Of a stretch of 56,422 nt of DNA, positions 1 to 10,929 are shown one piece after another. Where the stretch lies: positions 17,434-73,855 of the forward strand of contig NW_014577329.1 of assembly GCF_000485595.1 (NCBI RefSeq), in the 5' to 3' direction. Source of the DNA: Priapulus caudatus. Its lineage: Eukaryota; Priapulida; Priapulimorpha; Priapulimorphida; Priapulidae. Position 1 is the stretch's first letter; each line of letters begins with the position of its first letter. The notes under the pieces were generated by a model, which saw only the letters and a program-made list of their open reading frames with translations, was not told the DNA's origin and made no database searches. Made by a program: the position numbers and the translations under genes.

Positions 1-4
1 TGTC

Positions 5-96
<92 letters not shown>
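1..96. repeat. GATA microsatellite
   Basis: Almost perfect tandem TAGA/GATA tetranucleotide from the window edge to about base 96. It probably continues outside the window. Confidence 0.97.
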
Positions 97-929
97 CATT
101 TATGCGCCTTATTCGTTGATGTTATAACAATAATTATAATTCATGTGGTACTAGATAGCCTGTACACATTTCAATAATAGTAACTCTTAAGAAAGACCAC
201 CAGGATTAGATTTTATTTTTTTTAATTTTTTTTTATTTACGCTTTCAAGTATATTACATTGTTACACATATCACAACAAGTTTTTTAAATAAATATAGCG
301 AGGTAGGGCGAATTGACTATACATGCAGTCTTCAAGTCAGCTACTCCGCTAACTACAGTTAGTTACTTAAAGTTAAACCATGAATGACAATACGATTGAA
401 TAATACAAAAATATATATGAGCGTTGTTATAAAAAATAAATAAATTATAAATAAACTACATGCAAATTACCCTGAGTCCACATGAGCCTGAAGACCGCAA
501 TACAAAATACACATATGCAGGTTCCAAATATATACATATAGATATATAGATATATAGACTATCAGAAAAGAAAAAGCGCTTACAGACGCATAGCTGAACA
601 ATAATTGACAGGGAAAGAACAGATTAAAGCACAACAATTGAAGATCACACAACACAGCACAGGCAACAAATCACACACAAAGAAAAGCCACACCATGCAT
701 TCCTATATATTGAAAGTTCTTACTATATAGGGTGTATTGGACGTATTATCTCACATGTTGAGAAAGTATGTGTTAACAGGAATGATGATATATGCACCAC
801 AGCACACTACTGATGTAGTAAAGCCTCATATAACTTAATTCCTAGAAGATGAAGAAGTGGATGAAGAAACACTAAAAGAAGAAGAAGTGGATGAAGAAAC
901 ACTAAAAGAAGAAGAAGAAGAAGAAGAAG

Positions 930-976
<47 letters not shown>

Positions 977-1260
977 CCATGACGACGACGGCAAGGAAGA
1001 ACGTGTGTTTTTTGATGCTGAGCTTTGATGTACAATATTAATGGTGTTGCGATGATGACGATAGGAAATTAAACGTATTTAAAATAAATGCTCAAAAAAA
1101 TTCAAATGTAACATAATTTAGCAAGTAAATATCTGTCTACTTGTTTCTTAATATCAGAACTTGTAATGTGTACCATGCAAAAATTTAGCAATGTTTTCGA
1201 TAAGAAAAGTTAAAGGCCATTTATTAGGTGACATCACAAGATCTCCGTGTCCCGGATGTT
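97..1260. other. AT-rich upstream region, no gene seen
   Basis: No exon with recognisable homology or good splice sites was found on either strand. The stretch holds a GAA/CAA compound microsatellite (842-977) and AT-rich DNA. The last ~120 bases before the UBE2A start are its probable proximal promoter. Confidence 0.6.
842..977. repeat. GAA then CAA compound trinucleotide microsatellite
   Basis: Two direct copies of a GAAGAAGTGGATGAAGAAAC unit with AAGAA spacers pass into (GAA)n and then (CAA)n up to about 977. Its minus-strand open frame (poly-Cys/poly-Ser) is a product of the repeat, not a gene. Confidence 0.9.
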
Positions 1261-1268
1261 TGACGTCA
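1261..1268. promoter_or_regulatory. CRE-like palindrome TGACGTCA upstream of UBE2A
   Basis: A perfect TGACGTCA lies 110 bases before the UBE2A ATG. This is the consensus for CREB/ATF bZIP factors. Its place in the proximal promoter is inferred; no transcription start can be read from sequence. Confidence 0.45.
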
Positions 1269-1377
1269 CAACTATAAGAAGAAAATAGTTTGCAGGAAAA
1301 CATTGTATAATATTGTTCTGTAACAACTCGTTTACAGCGTTCTCGTAAAATATACGCGTAGGGTATAATATTTGAAT

Positions 1378-4300
1378 ATGTCTACACCTGCTAGACGAAG
1401 GCTTATGCGGGATTTTAAGAGGTACGTACAGGAAAACTGTTTTAAATTACTCATTGCATTTCATGGTGAAATCAATCATGGCGACGAGGTTGGCATTGAT
1501 TCCGTATCTGCATGGCCATGACTTACTTCCAACAATAGTATAAGGTTTATTTATATTTTGTTTGCGAAAGTAGTATGCTACTTAGATTTCTAGCAAAAGA
1601 AAATCTGCATATTGCATTTGCGTATGTCCCATGTTCCTGAGTTAGAAACGTGGTCGTTGCAACTTGCAGTGCACTGACAGTAGGCTTTAATACCTAAAAT
1701 CAACGACTACAAATACATACTGACTAGGCCTACTGTGTCAGTAACTTCAGGAAGGTTGCGTTAAATACCAAACCATGGATTTACATTGATGAAATATAAA
1801 TGAGTTGTGATGTTGTGATCAAGCGAAACCACATGTTATCTAGGTGTGCCATATTCTGGGAATACTCAAGAAAAACTCATTATGCAATTTGGACCATGTG
1901 TTGCGTGATGATGTGATGTGCCACTATTGCATTAGCTCTAGTAACTATAGCCCGCGAGCAGTTGCCGCAGGGCTATAGGATCTTTTATTACCAATGCTCG
2001 GGACCAACTTAGTAACGGTTACTTGCGGCTATAAAACGTCTGTGATAGGCAATTAATGCCTCTTATCCAAAGTGAATATGTCTTAAAGCGATCATTGCGA
2101 GTTGTTTTCAGCATTTTTTAGTGTTTTTTCTCACTCTCATGATGCCTACCGTTGTTGCTTGAGTAACAGTAATTGTTTGAAATAACAAAATGTCTTAGAA
2201 CCGCATGCAAAGACAAAATCATGCACGATTACAATTTTGCGTTCTCTTGTTGATTTTCGCTGTCATGTCTTGCACTTTTTCACGGTACCGCGTGAAGTCA
2301 GCAAGGGTACAGTAATGCAAAAATTGCACCGGAGATATTTTTGGTCAGATGTAAACACAGAGGTGCATAGTAGCGTAACACAAACAAGAGTAAGTTGTAA
2401 CCTCATAAATATTAGTCTTTAAGAGTCCTAGGGACTATAACGAAGACGGAGAGAGAAATGGATCAAATCCTCGTTGCGTACCGCCAGCGAGAATACTTAT
2501 CACACACAAATAGATGCCCCTTTGTATTAATTATGTTCGTTTGTTTGAGACGCCATTTGTGATTTTTGAATGTCTTGACTCGAAAAAATGTATTGCTGGT
2601 ATGATGTGGTCAAATCAATTTTTCTATGCTATAACTGCATAAAATATTGGTGTTTTGAATGTTGGTGTAATCAGTGACATTTTCGCTGTCAGGTGAGACT
2701 ATATTCACCTATATTTAGTTTTTCTGAGCAAAATTCTCGCAATGATCGTTTTAAGTTATATCTGCAACTAAAATTTAACCTCTAACTATTGTTGAAATGG
2801 TCTGCTTGCGGTATTTCTTGTGAACGAACATTCGATTTGCGAACTTCAAACTGCCATTTTTGGCGGTGCTGCAGCAGCGCCAGTCAGCGGGTTGGTCCCT
2901 AGCATTCGTAATAGAATGTACTATAGTCCGCGTACAGTTGCCACAGGGAGCTGGCCTATAGGCTCCCTGCGGCAACTGTACGCGGGCTATAGTACTAGAG
3001 CTACTATTGCATTAGATATAATAATGTAACCCAACACAAGAGTAGGGTTACATCTTACAACGCAAGTCTATTCTTTTCTTTGGAGGAGCCTCTGAGTGAT
3101 TCACTCAGGGCGGTTTTATGGTGCGTTTTTCGAGACTACAACTTCCAAACTGGGTTTATTCTAAACACGAACCTTTCTCTGCTATCCCGGGACTTACTAT
3201 GTATCACAATACTCTGTATTAAACTAATATAACCTGTTACAAAATTTCGAAGCGACGAGCGGCGATATTTCGAGTGCCATTTCTGGTGACCTGTGATGCT
3301 GGCTTTCCCAATGTGCATAGCGATCGGCAAACTTCGGTTTGAAGAGCGGATCCATCACGGGATGCCTGAGAAATAGCACGTGATGTGGCGCGTATCCTTC
3401 ACCGACCAATCGGAGGGCTCGCAGCGCACTAAAGCCAGAGCTGACCGAAGTTTGCCGATCGCTATGCACATTGGGAAAGCCAGTGTCACAGGTCACCAGA
3501 AATGTAGGGACAGTGATTTTCCGTTTCAAAAAATTGCCTTTTCCGTTTGGGGAAATCATGAATTTCGTTCACAAGTAAAAAAAAATGGAAATTCCGTTTT
3601 GCCATAGAGATTGTACACACCAAAAATGCAAAATTCCGTTTACATATATATTTGCATGAAAAAAAGGTATTTGATACAACCTTTGAAACCGGAACCGGCA
3701 CCGAAACACAGGGCTACCAAAAGTCGTAATTGTAAGTCATTTCGCTTTGAAACTTGTCTGAATGTAAACCATATCACTACCAATGCTATTGTTGACTGTT
3801 TTTTTGTGATTTTATTGAAATTTCCATGTTGTAATATGTTCAAATTACGTTTTACGCGTTTTTCCGTTTGAAAACATCTTTTCCGTTTCCAATGGCCGTT
3901 TTCGTGTTTTCGGTCCGTTTTTCGCGATCGCGGAAAATCACAGTCCCTAGAAATGGCGCTCGAAATATCGCCGCTCGTCGCTTCGAAATTTTGTAACATG
4001 TTATCTATACTATTAAAGTAAGATATTTTGGCTAAAAACTTCGGAGGGGGTGAATGGCTGGGCGTGAAACGTACCACCACGTGTCGACAATGATTCCGTA
4101 TCCTGCCTCTCAACTTTGGAAGAAAATGTAACCTCCGAAAATGTGATTTTGCGAGGAAAACCTTGAAAATCTGTACACAATCTATAATTAGAACGAGGGA
4201 TATCTGTTGTCTATCTCCAACGTGTTAATCATGTTCTGTAACCATACCGCCCCAGTGGCCGAATGCATAAAGCATCGTACTCCAAAACCATTGATTCTGG

Positions 4301-7300
4301 GTTCGAATTCCACCTTGCGAAAGTCTGTTTCTTTACTTTTGGACTGTTTAGTATGTACTTCTGCCACTTCACCGTTAATTTCAAAATGTAAAATTTCCCA
4401 CTACATTTAAACGTTTAGTAAAAATCCAGAATAAACTATGGTACATGATAATAATAGCGCAAACTGACGGGAACACTTTACGGAAGCCTATGTAGGTTAC
4501 AGATCAAATAATATTTTATTTTTTATATAATTTTATTTTGTTATTTATTATTTTTTACTTTTTTATTTTAATGTCTTTTATCTTTTGATTTCTTATTATT
4601 TTTTATTGTTTAGGTTGGGATGGGATGGCATGGGATGGGATGGGATGGGATGGCATGGCATGGCATGCCATCAGATGTCATTGGATGGCATGGGATCGGA
4701 TAGGATATGGGATGCGGTGCGATGGGATGGCATGGAATGCGATGGATGGATGCATGCATGGATAGATAGATAGTTGGATTTTTTGGGGTATTTTCCTTTC
4801 AACCAAGCGGTCACCAACTGAGTATTGATTTCCCTGGGTAACGCCGGGTATCCCGCTAGTATTAGTTTAATACAGAGTATTGTGATACATAGTAAGTCTC
4901 AGGATAGCGGAGAAAGGTTCGTGTTTAGAATAAACCCACTTTGGAAGTTCTAGTCTCGAAAAACGCACCATAAAACTGCCCTGAGTGAATCACTCAGGGG
5001 CTCCTCCAAAGAAAAGAATAGGCTCGCATTGTAACCCTACTCTTGTGTTGGGTTACATTATTGTAACTACTATTGCATAAGCTTATTTACTGGAGCATTG
5101 TTTTTGTAAATATAAGTGTGACAGCTTGAATGTTAAAGAAATAGTTAAATAAGAATGCTGTGCTGAGCTCTACCCTTGATATCCCATCTCCACCATGTAT
5201 ATGTGCGGATTGTGAAAGTGTACGTGTATGGAAAAGTCGATTACGTACAAGCTAGGCAGGGGCGTGTACAGGGGGGGGGGTCCAGGGGGTCCGGACCCCT
5301 CCCTGCTCGCGCAGAAAAGCATTCAAAGGGGGTCTAATTTCAAAAATTTTGTGGGGGAGGGCCCCCCAGACCCCCCTTCGCGTGCTCGCAAGTTTGGGTT
5401 ACGGGTAGACACAAAATTTGTGAGGGCTGGTAAAAATTGCTGTTACCAGCCCTCTGGTCCGGGGCAAATAAATCTGAATTTCGTGCCCTGGCAACTTCAA
5501 GGAACAACAGGTAAACCGTGCGTAGAAGCAAAGGAGTAATGCAAATAATCTTATTTCTATGATTATATAAATGAGTGATTATATGTATAATATTGTTTAT
5601 ATATTTATTAATTTCTAGTATTGGAGAATGTTTAGGTGTTTATAATTATATTTACCTGTGTGTCAACAACAAGAAGGTAACATTAGGTTTTGGTGTCAAC
5701 AAAAACAATTTCTATCTATAATTGTAAATAGCATAATCAATCAAAATTTGTAGTGTGGTTTATATTCTATACAAATGCGACTATGAAATGTAAACAAAAG
5801 TATCCATTTGAGTATTTCTAAGTGTAATAAATTTAGTAACTAAACGGGTTCGGGACCGAGTGTTCAGATAGGTAAGGTAGTTTTGTCAGTGCATAGGTTT
5901 AGATCACCCAACAGGATTGTAGTTTCTATATAACAGTGAACCTGTCACATGCATGTATGTAGTGCTAAGCCCATTTACTGCAATAAGAGTTTATATACAG
6001 TTGATTGTAACAGCTAACATATAGCTGCTAGTGTTGTCTTATTTTATTGAATAACTGTATCCGTAGGTACTTGGAATTCTGTAACATATGGTTACTAACT
6101 TACTAGAGTGCTGAGCTACTTCAATGTTTTGAGATGAATGCAACAGCTGCTGCATGATCTGTGGTACTGCTGTGTCAGATAATTCTGTTAACAACACCAT
6201 GGCATGGAGTCTCTGTATAATTTATTCTCTTAATGTTGTGATTTAACAAGCTGAATGTCAAGTCAATCAAATTACCTGCCATTTAGTCTGACACTATTCC
6301 GTGATGGGAATTTTTCACTTTAGCCACCAAACATATTTTTACTCAAACTGTTTTTCCTGGCAGGTTACAAGAAGACCCGCCAGCGGGTGTGAGTGGCGCA
6401 CCGACAGAAAATAACATTATGATGTGGAATGCTGTTATATTCGGGTGCGTATGCAAACTATACTATTTATTGTATTGAGAGAATTTTAGACTATAGATTG
6501 TGAACATTGAAGATCGTAGCTTCATTTTATCCAATACCAGGGTTTCTTCTGAGGAAAAATTAGACAAAGGAGGTAATGGCCAGTTTGGGGATAAAAACGC
6601 GCATGATGGATTCAAAGGGAATAACGGAAAAGTGTAGACCCCGCGTCACATGACTCAATAAACGCTCATGGCAATCTAAATATGCCAGAAGCACGTGGTC
6701 GTGGTGATCTATTTATTTTTGGTTGACACTATTTTGACAACGGCGGGTAAATACAGGAACATTTTCACAACGGCAAAGTTAAATTTGACAACGGCGGTGC
6801 ACCACTGCACCTCTTATGTGTAAGAAACCCTGAATACCCTCTTTAATATGACGGAATTGGATAATGTTGAGCATTTATATTTGTACATTAATGCCATTTA
6901 GCTACTAATCTTTGCGTGTATGTATGCGTGCATGTGTGGGCATCCTATAGGTGTAATGGTTTGAAATTTGATCATAGTAAGTACAGTCTCTATAAAATTA
7001 ATAGGTTAATGGTAGTACATATAGGCTGACACTTGACAAACTATGTATGGTCAAGAGTCATTAATTTTAAATGTTGCATCTTCTTGGGATAAAACGTGAC
7101 CAGTTTTGCACGTGTTTCCGTCAGTTACTTCTACGTGTTTAAAGTTCACGACCGCGTGCATTTAGATTTCATTTGTACAAACATTTGTTTATTTGCCCAA
7201 CTGAGCTCAGTTCACAGATCCATCTGAAGTGCAAAGTTTCCATGAAGGGTGCAATATTGGTGTCTTTGTTTTCCATTGAAAATTTGCCTGGTAGCCTGTC

Positions 7301-10300
7301 TTCAGATCTGGGTTGCTGCCAGAGGCTGGGAAGCGGTGATGGGGGTGGGGGGGGGAGGCAGCATGGGTAACGCGATCCGACACTCACATGACTCAACTCA
7401 TGTGGGGCACTGCCTTCTTCCCATGTGATGCTAACATCATGCTGGCTGCTTCAGACGCTGCGCATTCGCGTTCGCACTGAGTCAGTCTTTGTTACATTTC
7501 CTGCTTCAGCCGTGTGCAGGTTGTTGCCGTGTGGGTGCCTTCTGCACGTTTAGAGGGAAAAGCACTGTGAACTCTCCCAATATGATGTGTGTGGTGATGG
7601 GGGGGGGTCGAATGTAAACTAGTTGCGAAGGCTCTGGAATAAGAATAGCTGCTCAAGCTCAATGTACAGTAAATTGTACAGTCTGTATAGTAGCGCCTCC
7701 TTCGATCACTTATACGTGTTTGGAGTAAGAGAACAGGGAATTGTTGCCAAAATCGCAAATATATTGTATAGTAAAAGTGTGATATTTCATTTACACATCC
7801 TACTACACGGAATACTGAAAGTTGATATACTCTATGCTGCGCAATGCTTCGTATCTAGACATTACTGTATGTGTCATGGTGTATACAGTTAACTTCTGTG
7901 CTACAGTATACAATAATTAACACATGATGCTGCAGTCTTCACGAATGAAATTTCTAAACACTGGACCTTCGGTCCACCAAGCCAGCAAAATTTACTGGAC
8001 CGGACTAAATATTACTGGACCAATATTATTTAGACATTTTTGTCAATAAAGAACAAAACAGTAATATCGTTTTGTATTTTACCTATAATAATACCTTCTA
8101 CACACTGCTATGATTACAGTAGTAATACCTATCAAATATACATCACATGCCTTCTACACATGCACTACAATAAAAGCTGCAAAATAGAACAACAAACCTG
8201 CGTTAGTATTCAGTGAGCATGTATCACACAGGCACTTGGAACGTCTCAATAAAAAAAATTAATGGTAAATAAACACGAAATGTACCAAAGTCTTAATGTT
8301 TCTCTACTCTATTTCGCCTATAATCACCTGTAAATGCCGGTCAACTGCTCATCTGAAACACACAAGTACACCGCACGCCCGCCCTGTGCTGCGTGCACAA
8401 ACAACATGAATAAGAGAGTTATATCATTCATACCTTCTACACACTACAATAATGACAGTAGTGATACTTATCAAATATACATCACATATACCTTCTACAT
8501 ACTGCAATGATAACAGTAGTGATACTTATCAAATATACATCACATATACCTTCTACACACTGCAATGATAACAGTAGTGATACTTATCAAATATACATCA
8601 CACACCTTCTACACACTATGATAACAGTAAGGATACGGTTTTACCTATCAAATATACATCACATACCTTCCATACACTGCAATGATAACAGTATAGTGTC
8701 TGACTGTCACCTATCAAATATACATCACATACCTTCCATACACTGCAATGATAACAGTATAGTGTCTGACTGTCACCTATCAAATATACATCACATACCT
8801 TCTACACACTACAATAATAACAGTAGTGATATACCTTACGTCCTATCAAATATACATCACATTCAAATTACAATTCAATACAATTCAATTTATAAATTCA
8901 TTACACACTCGTGTTCAGAACGCCATATTATTATTATTAATGATCCATTTGCTTTTAGTACCGCATTTTACACGACGCAATGCCATAAATTAGACTGGTA
9001 CTCGCTCCCACCTCTCGGCTTAGTTGCTCGTTAGGCGACTTGGTTGCCCAACGAGCAACTAAGCTGAGAGGTGGGAGCGAGTACCAGTCTATGCAATAAA
9101 TTAGAACGGACGCACGCAGGCTATATATATGCGCAGTCGTTGATCAAAGTGACGTTTGGTTAGCGATGAAACAAAGTTTAAAAAGTGTTATTTATACAGC
9201 AAGTAGTCTCATAAATACTTTGATAAATTATTTAAATACTGTAACTAGAGTGGCTGAAAAAAATGGGTGGACCGACGGTCCATTTAACTTGTTAAATTTA
9301 CTGGACCGAGAGCGATTTTGGTGGTTTCGGACCACGGTCCACCGCCTAACGTCGAAGACTGTGCCGGTGTGTGAACATTTACATAGTTGGCAAATAAATT
9401 TCAGTTGTTTTTCTCCACTTGCAGGCCACATGATACACCATTTGAAGATGGAACTTTTAAACTGACAATAGAATTTACAGAAGAGTACCCAAATAAACCA
9501 CCAAATGTTAGATTCGTTTCAAAGATGTTTCATCCTAATGGTGAGTATATTGCTCAACTGACCTGAAATTGTGGTATTTTATGGTGATACTGCCGGGTTA
9601 ACGTGTGTTGAGTGCCTTGTCGTGCCAGCTCTACTACCTCTGCACAGAGCACTTGCCCATTCTGAGATACAGCAGTTAGTAGTTATGATATTGGCACTAT
9701 TTGCCCCTGCATTATCTTTTATTGTAGACAAAGGGCAACGTTTACTGCTGTGAACTAGAATTTCAAAGTTTGCTGTTTATTGTTCCAGTATACGCAGATG
9801 GAAGTATATGCTTAGATATTCTACAGAATAGATGGAGTCCTACATATGATGTGTCAGCTATTCTAACGTCTATTCAGGTGAGCAGCTACGTGTGTCATTA
9901 TAAGAGATGTATGTTAATTTGCGTTTCACATTGACTATAATCGCTGTACATATGCTGTATAACTTGTAAATTCTACCTTTAAATGGTCTACTGACAGAAA
10001 TGTTCACATGAACGTTGAAATCCTGTTGTGGTACCCCTATTCCACAATTTTTGTCTTTTTTTCAAACGATGAGTACTAAATTTTTGCTACCTAGTACACT
10101 TATTCGTCAAAAGGGCGATAAACAGCGTTTCTTGATTGGACGTAGCTCTTTTGGAGCTGTTTATCGTAAAAGTCTCACAAAGGTTCAATTGTGTCGGCTT
10201 GTGATACTAAGGGCGCGTTTGTTTGGTCGGATCCACGGATCTCGATCTGATGGATTCGTTGATCTGACTGTTTGTTTGGTCGGATCCACTGATCTCGATC

Positions 10301-10929
10301 CACGGAACCCGACCCTTGCTAGCGAGGTGGATTCGAACGGGATCCAATATGGCGGCCCACGCCTCAGCCAATCACAGCTTGTTCTTTGTTATGAACCATC
10401 CCGTGATAGGTCACAGCGAAACGCGAACCGTTGAAAGTGAGTTTGCATTTGTTTGGGACAGGGTTCGATCCAGTGGATCGAGATCCGTGGATCCGACCAA
10501 ACAAACACGCCCTAATACTAAAGCAGGAGGCATAGGGTAGCCCCCACCTGGTAGTCTGGACCCACAAAACTGCCTTTTAAAACTTAAGTGTGAACAGTTG
10601 ATACCATCAACCAGTGCACTGGGTGTAGGCGAGTGGTTTGTGTAACAGTGTGTTTGTCTGCAGTCAGCGCTGACTCGCGATGTGTTCGTGCACTGGGTGT
10701 AGGCGAGTGGTTTGTGTAACAATGTATTTGTCTGCCGCAGTCACTTTTAGACGAGCCGAACCCGAACAGCCCCGCCAACAGTCTCGCGGCGCAGCTCTAC
10801 CAGGAAAACAAGCGCGAGTACGAGAAGCGAGTAGCGGCAGTCGTCGAGCAGAGCTGGCTGAGCTTCTACGATGAAGATGAAGAGGGCGCCACGAAGCAGG
10901 CCGAGGCAATGGCGAGCGGCAGCAGCTGA
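1378..10929 (+). CDS. UBE2A: Ubiquitin-conjugating enzyme E2 A/B (RAD6 orthologue), 5 exons
   Basis: Exons 1378-1421, 6364-6444, 9425-9540, 9789-9877 and 10741-10929 join in phase to 519 nt (172 aa plus stop), all with GT donors and AG acceptors. The E2 receives ubiquitin from E1 on its active cysteine and, in known family members, works with RAD18 or RNF20/40-type E3s on PCNA and histone H2B in the nucleus. The N-terminus [15 protein letters not shown] is the RAD6 hallmark and fixes the start. The HPN motif (residues 78-80) ends exon 3, the catalytic Cys88 lies in DGSICLDIL of exon 4, and the core ends in QSW at 147-149 as in human. Oddity: instead of stopping near residue 152 it continues about 20 residues, starting with acidic DEDEEG and ending in Ser-Gly. 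Animals often have separate UBE2A and UBE2B; this could be their single pre-duplication form. Confidence 0.96.
1944..1979. repeat. Partial copy of a palindromic MITE
   Basis: ACTATAGCCCGCG..GTTGCCGCAGGG..CTATAGG here matches one arm of the full palindrome at 2919-2994. The flank CTATTGCATTAGCTCTAGTA also recurs in rearranged order next to that copy. Confidence 0.6.
2919..2994. repeat. Palindromic hairpin MITE in UBE2A intron 1
   Basis: Two arms of about 33 bases (TACTATAGTCCGCGTACAGT and its complement) flank a few central bases, so the whole 76-bp unit folds on itself. It ends 25 bases before a much larger inverted-repeat element. Confidence 0.8.
3229..4006. mobile_element. Nested foldback element inside the 2-kb element
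   Basis: The arm starting TGTTACAAAATTTCGAAGCG (3236 onwards, to about 3335) returns inverted at 3437-3505 and 3949-3997. The right arm is split by the MITE at 3506-3948. Without that insertion the element would be about 0.3 kb. Its ends read ATAAC-N-TGTTACAAAATTTC on both sides. Confidence 0.7.
3506..3948. mobile_element. hAT-like MITE with ~8-bp target duplication
   Basis: Terminal inverted repeats AGGGACAGTGATTTTCCG (left) and its complement (right, one mismatch) enclose 443 bp. The flanks AGAAATGT and AGAAATGG match at 7 of 8 bases, and the uninterrupted inverted copy of the target around 3280 shows the empty site. The 8-bp duplication and AGGG ends suggest hAT. The inner sequence has no credible coding frame. 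Confidence 0.75.
4247..4318 (+). repeat. tRNA-like segment (tRNA-derived SINE head or tRNA pseudogene)
   Basis: An A-box-like TGGCCGAATG (4256-4265) and a near-consensus B box GGTTCGAATTC (4300-4310) have tRNA spacing. I could not fold a complete cloverleaf with a paired acceptor stem, so it is read as a decayed tRNA-derived Pol III sequence and not a working tRNA. Confidence 0.5.
4612..4765. repeat. GGGATGGCAT minisatellite
   Basis: Degenerate 5- and 10-bp units GGGAT/GGCAT repeat in tandem, followed by GGATGGATGCAT and a short GATA run. Its open reading frame is a repeat artefact. Confidence 0.9.
5257..5500. repeat. G-rich interspersed repeat fragment
   Basis: It starts CAGGGGCGTGTACAGGGGGG, contains the small palindrome CTGGTAAAAATTGCTGTTACCAG split around 5430-5452, and ends in AATTTCGTGCCCTGG. 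That terminus resembles those of the elements at 23354-23851 and 49282-49656. Its long open frame has unusual composition and no family match. Confidence 0.4.
8083..8870. repeat. ~58-bp minisatellite in UBE2A intron 2
   Basis: The unit reads roughly CCTTCTACACACTGCAATGA then TAACAGTAGTGATAC then CTATCAAATATACATCACAT. Well-preserved copies run from about 8430 to 8870, with older diverged copies from 8083. Some units carry an insert such as TAGTGTCTGACTGTCAC. Confidence 0.9.
8991..9091. mobile_element. Hairpin MITE with TAGACTGGTACTCGC ends
   Basis: Two ~45-base arms form a nearly perfect palindrome starting TAGACTGGTACTCGCTCCCA. Flanks TGCCATAAAT (8981-8990) and TGCAATAAAT (9092-9101) are a 10-bp target duplication with one mismatch, pointing to a MULE-like transposase. 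Relatives lie at 29543, 36005, 36489 and 43067. Confidence 0.8.
10210..10513. mobile_element. MITE with GTTTGTTTGGTCGGATCC inverted repeats in UBE2A intron 4
   Basis: Left end AGGGCGCGTTTGTTTGGTCG and the matching inverted right end (to 10513) are terminal repeats of about 37 bp carrying GGATCCACGGATCTCGAT. An inner direct repeat of GTTTGTTTGGTCGGATCC follows the left end. ATACTA occurs just outside both ends, offset by one base, so a 6-8 bp target duplication is likely. Probably hAT-like and non-autonomous. Confidence 0.7.
10614..10743 (+). repeat. 74-bp tandem duplication of the exon 5 splice acceptor region
   Basis: The segment starting GTGCACTGGGTGTAGGCGAG occurs at 10614 and 10688. Each copy ends in a pyrimidine stretch and AG: TTTGTCTGCAG before 10664 and TTTGTCTGCCGCAG before exon 5 at 10741. 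Use of the upstream acceptor would read 12 codons into an in-frame TAG. Confidence 0.85.

Larger units (their letters stand above)
3019..5064. mobile_element. 2-kb DNA element with ~210-bp terminal inverted repeats
   Basis: Left arm 3019-3230 and right arm 4858-5064 are inverted copies; both hold ATAATGTAACCCAACACAAG next to their outer ends and a GTGATTCACTCAGG hairpin. The same word CTACTATTGCAT lies just outside both ends, consistent with a long target-site duplication. No transposase frame is visible, so it is non-autonomous. At least two other elements sit inside it (3229-4006 and 3506-3948), plus a tRNA-like segment and a satellite. Confidence 0.75.
7957..9346. repeat. Composite repeat with GGACCNNNGGTCC ends
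   Basis: The left end has ACTGGACCTTCGGTCCACC and TTTACTGGACC motifs. The right end has GGACCGACGGTCC, TTTACTGGACC and GGACCACGGTCCACC. Between them lie a ~58-bp minisatellite and a hairpin MITE. It fills much of UBE2A intron 2; element class unknown. Confidence 0.45.

Noticed and set aside
3640-4113. 157-codon minus-strand frame
   Set aside because: It spans the hAT-like MITE and part of the surrounding foldback element; no transposase motifs and no splice support.
4247-4318. Functional tRNA gene
   Set aside because: Only A- and B-box-like segments are convincing; acceptor and anticodon stems do not pair well.
8507-9034. 175-codon frame with SNIHHIPS repeats
   Set aside because: It is the minisatellite read in one frame, ending in the hairpin MITE.
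10664-10740. Extra coding exon between UBE2A exons 4 and 5
   Set aside because: The frame closes after 12 codons and the sequence is a copy of the acceptor region; exon 4 joins exon 5 at 10741 in agreement with all RAD6 proteins.
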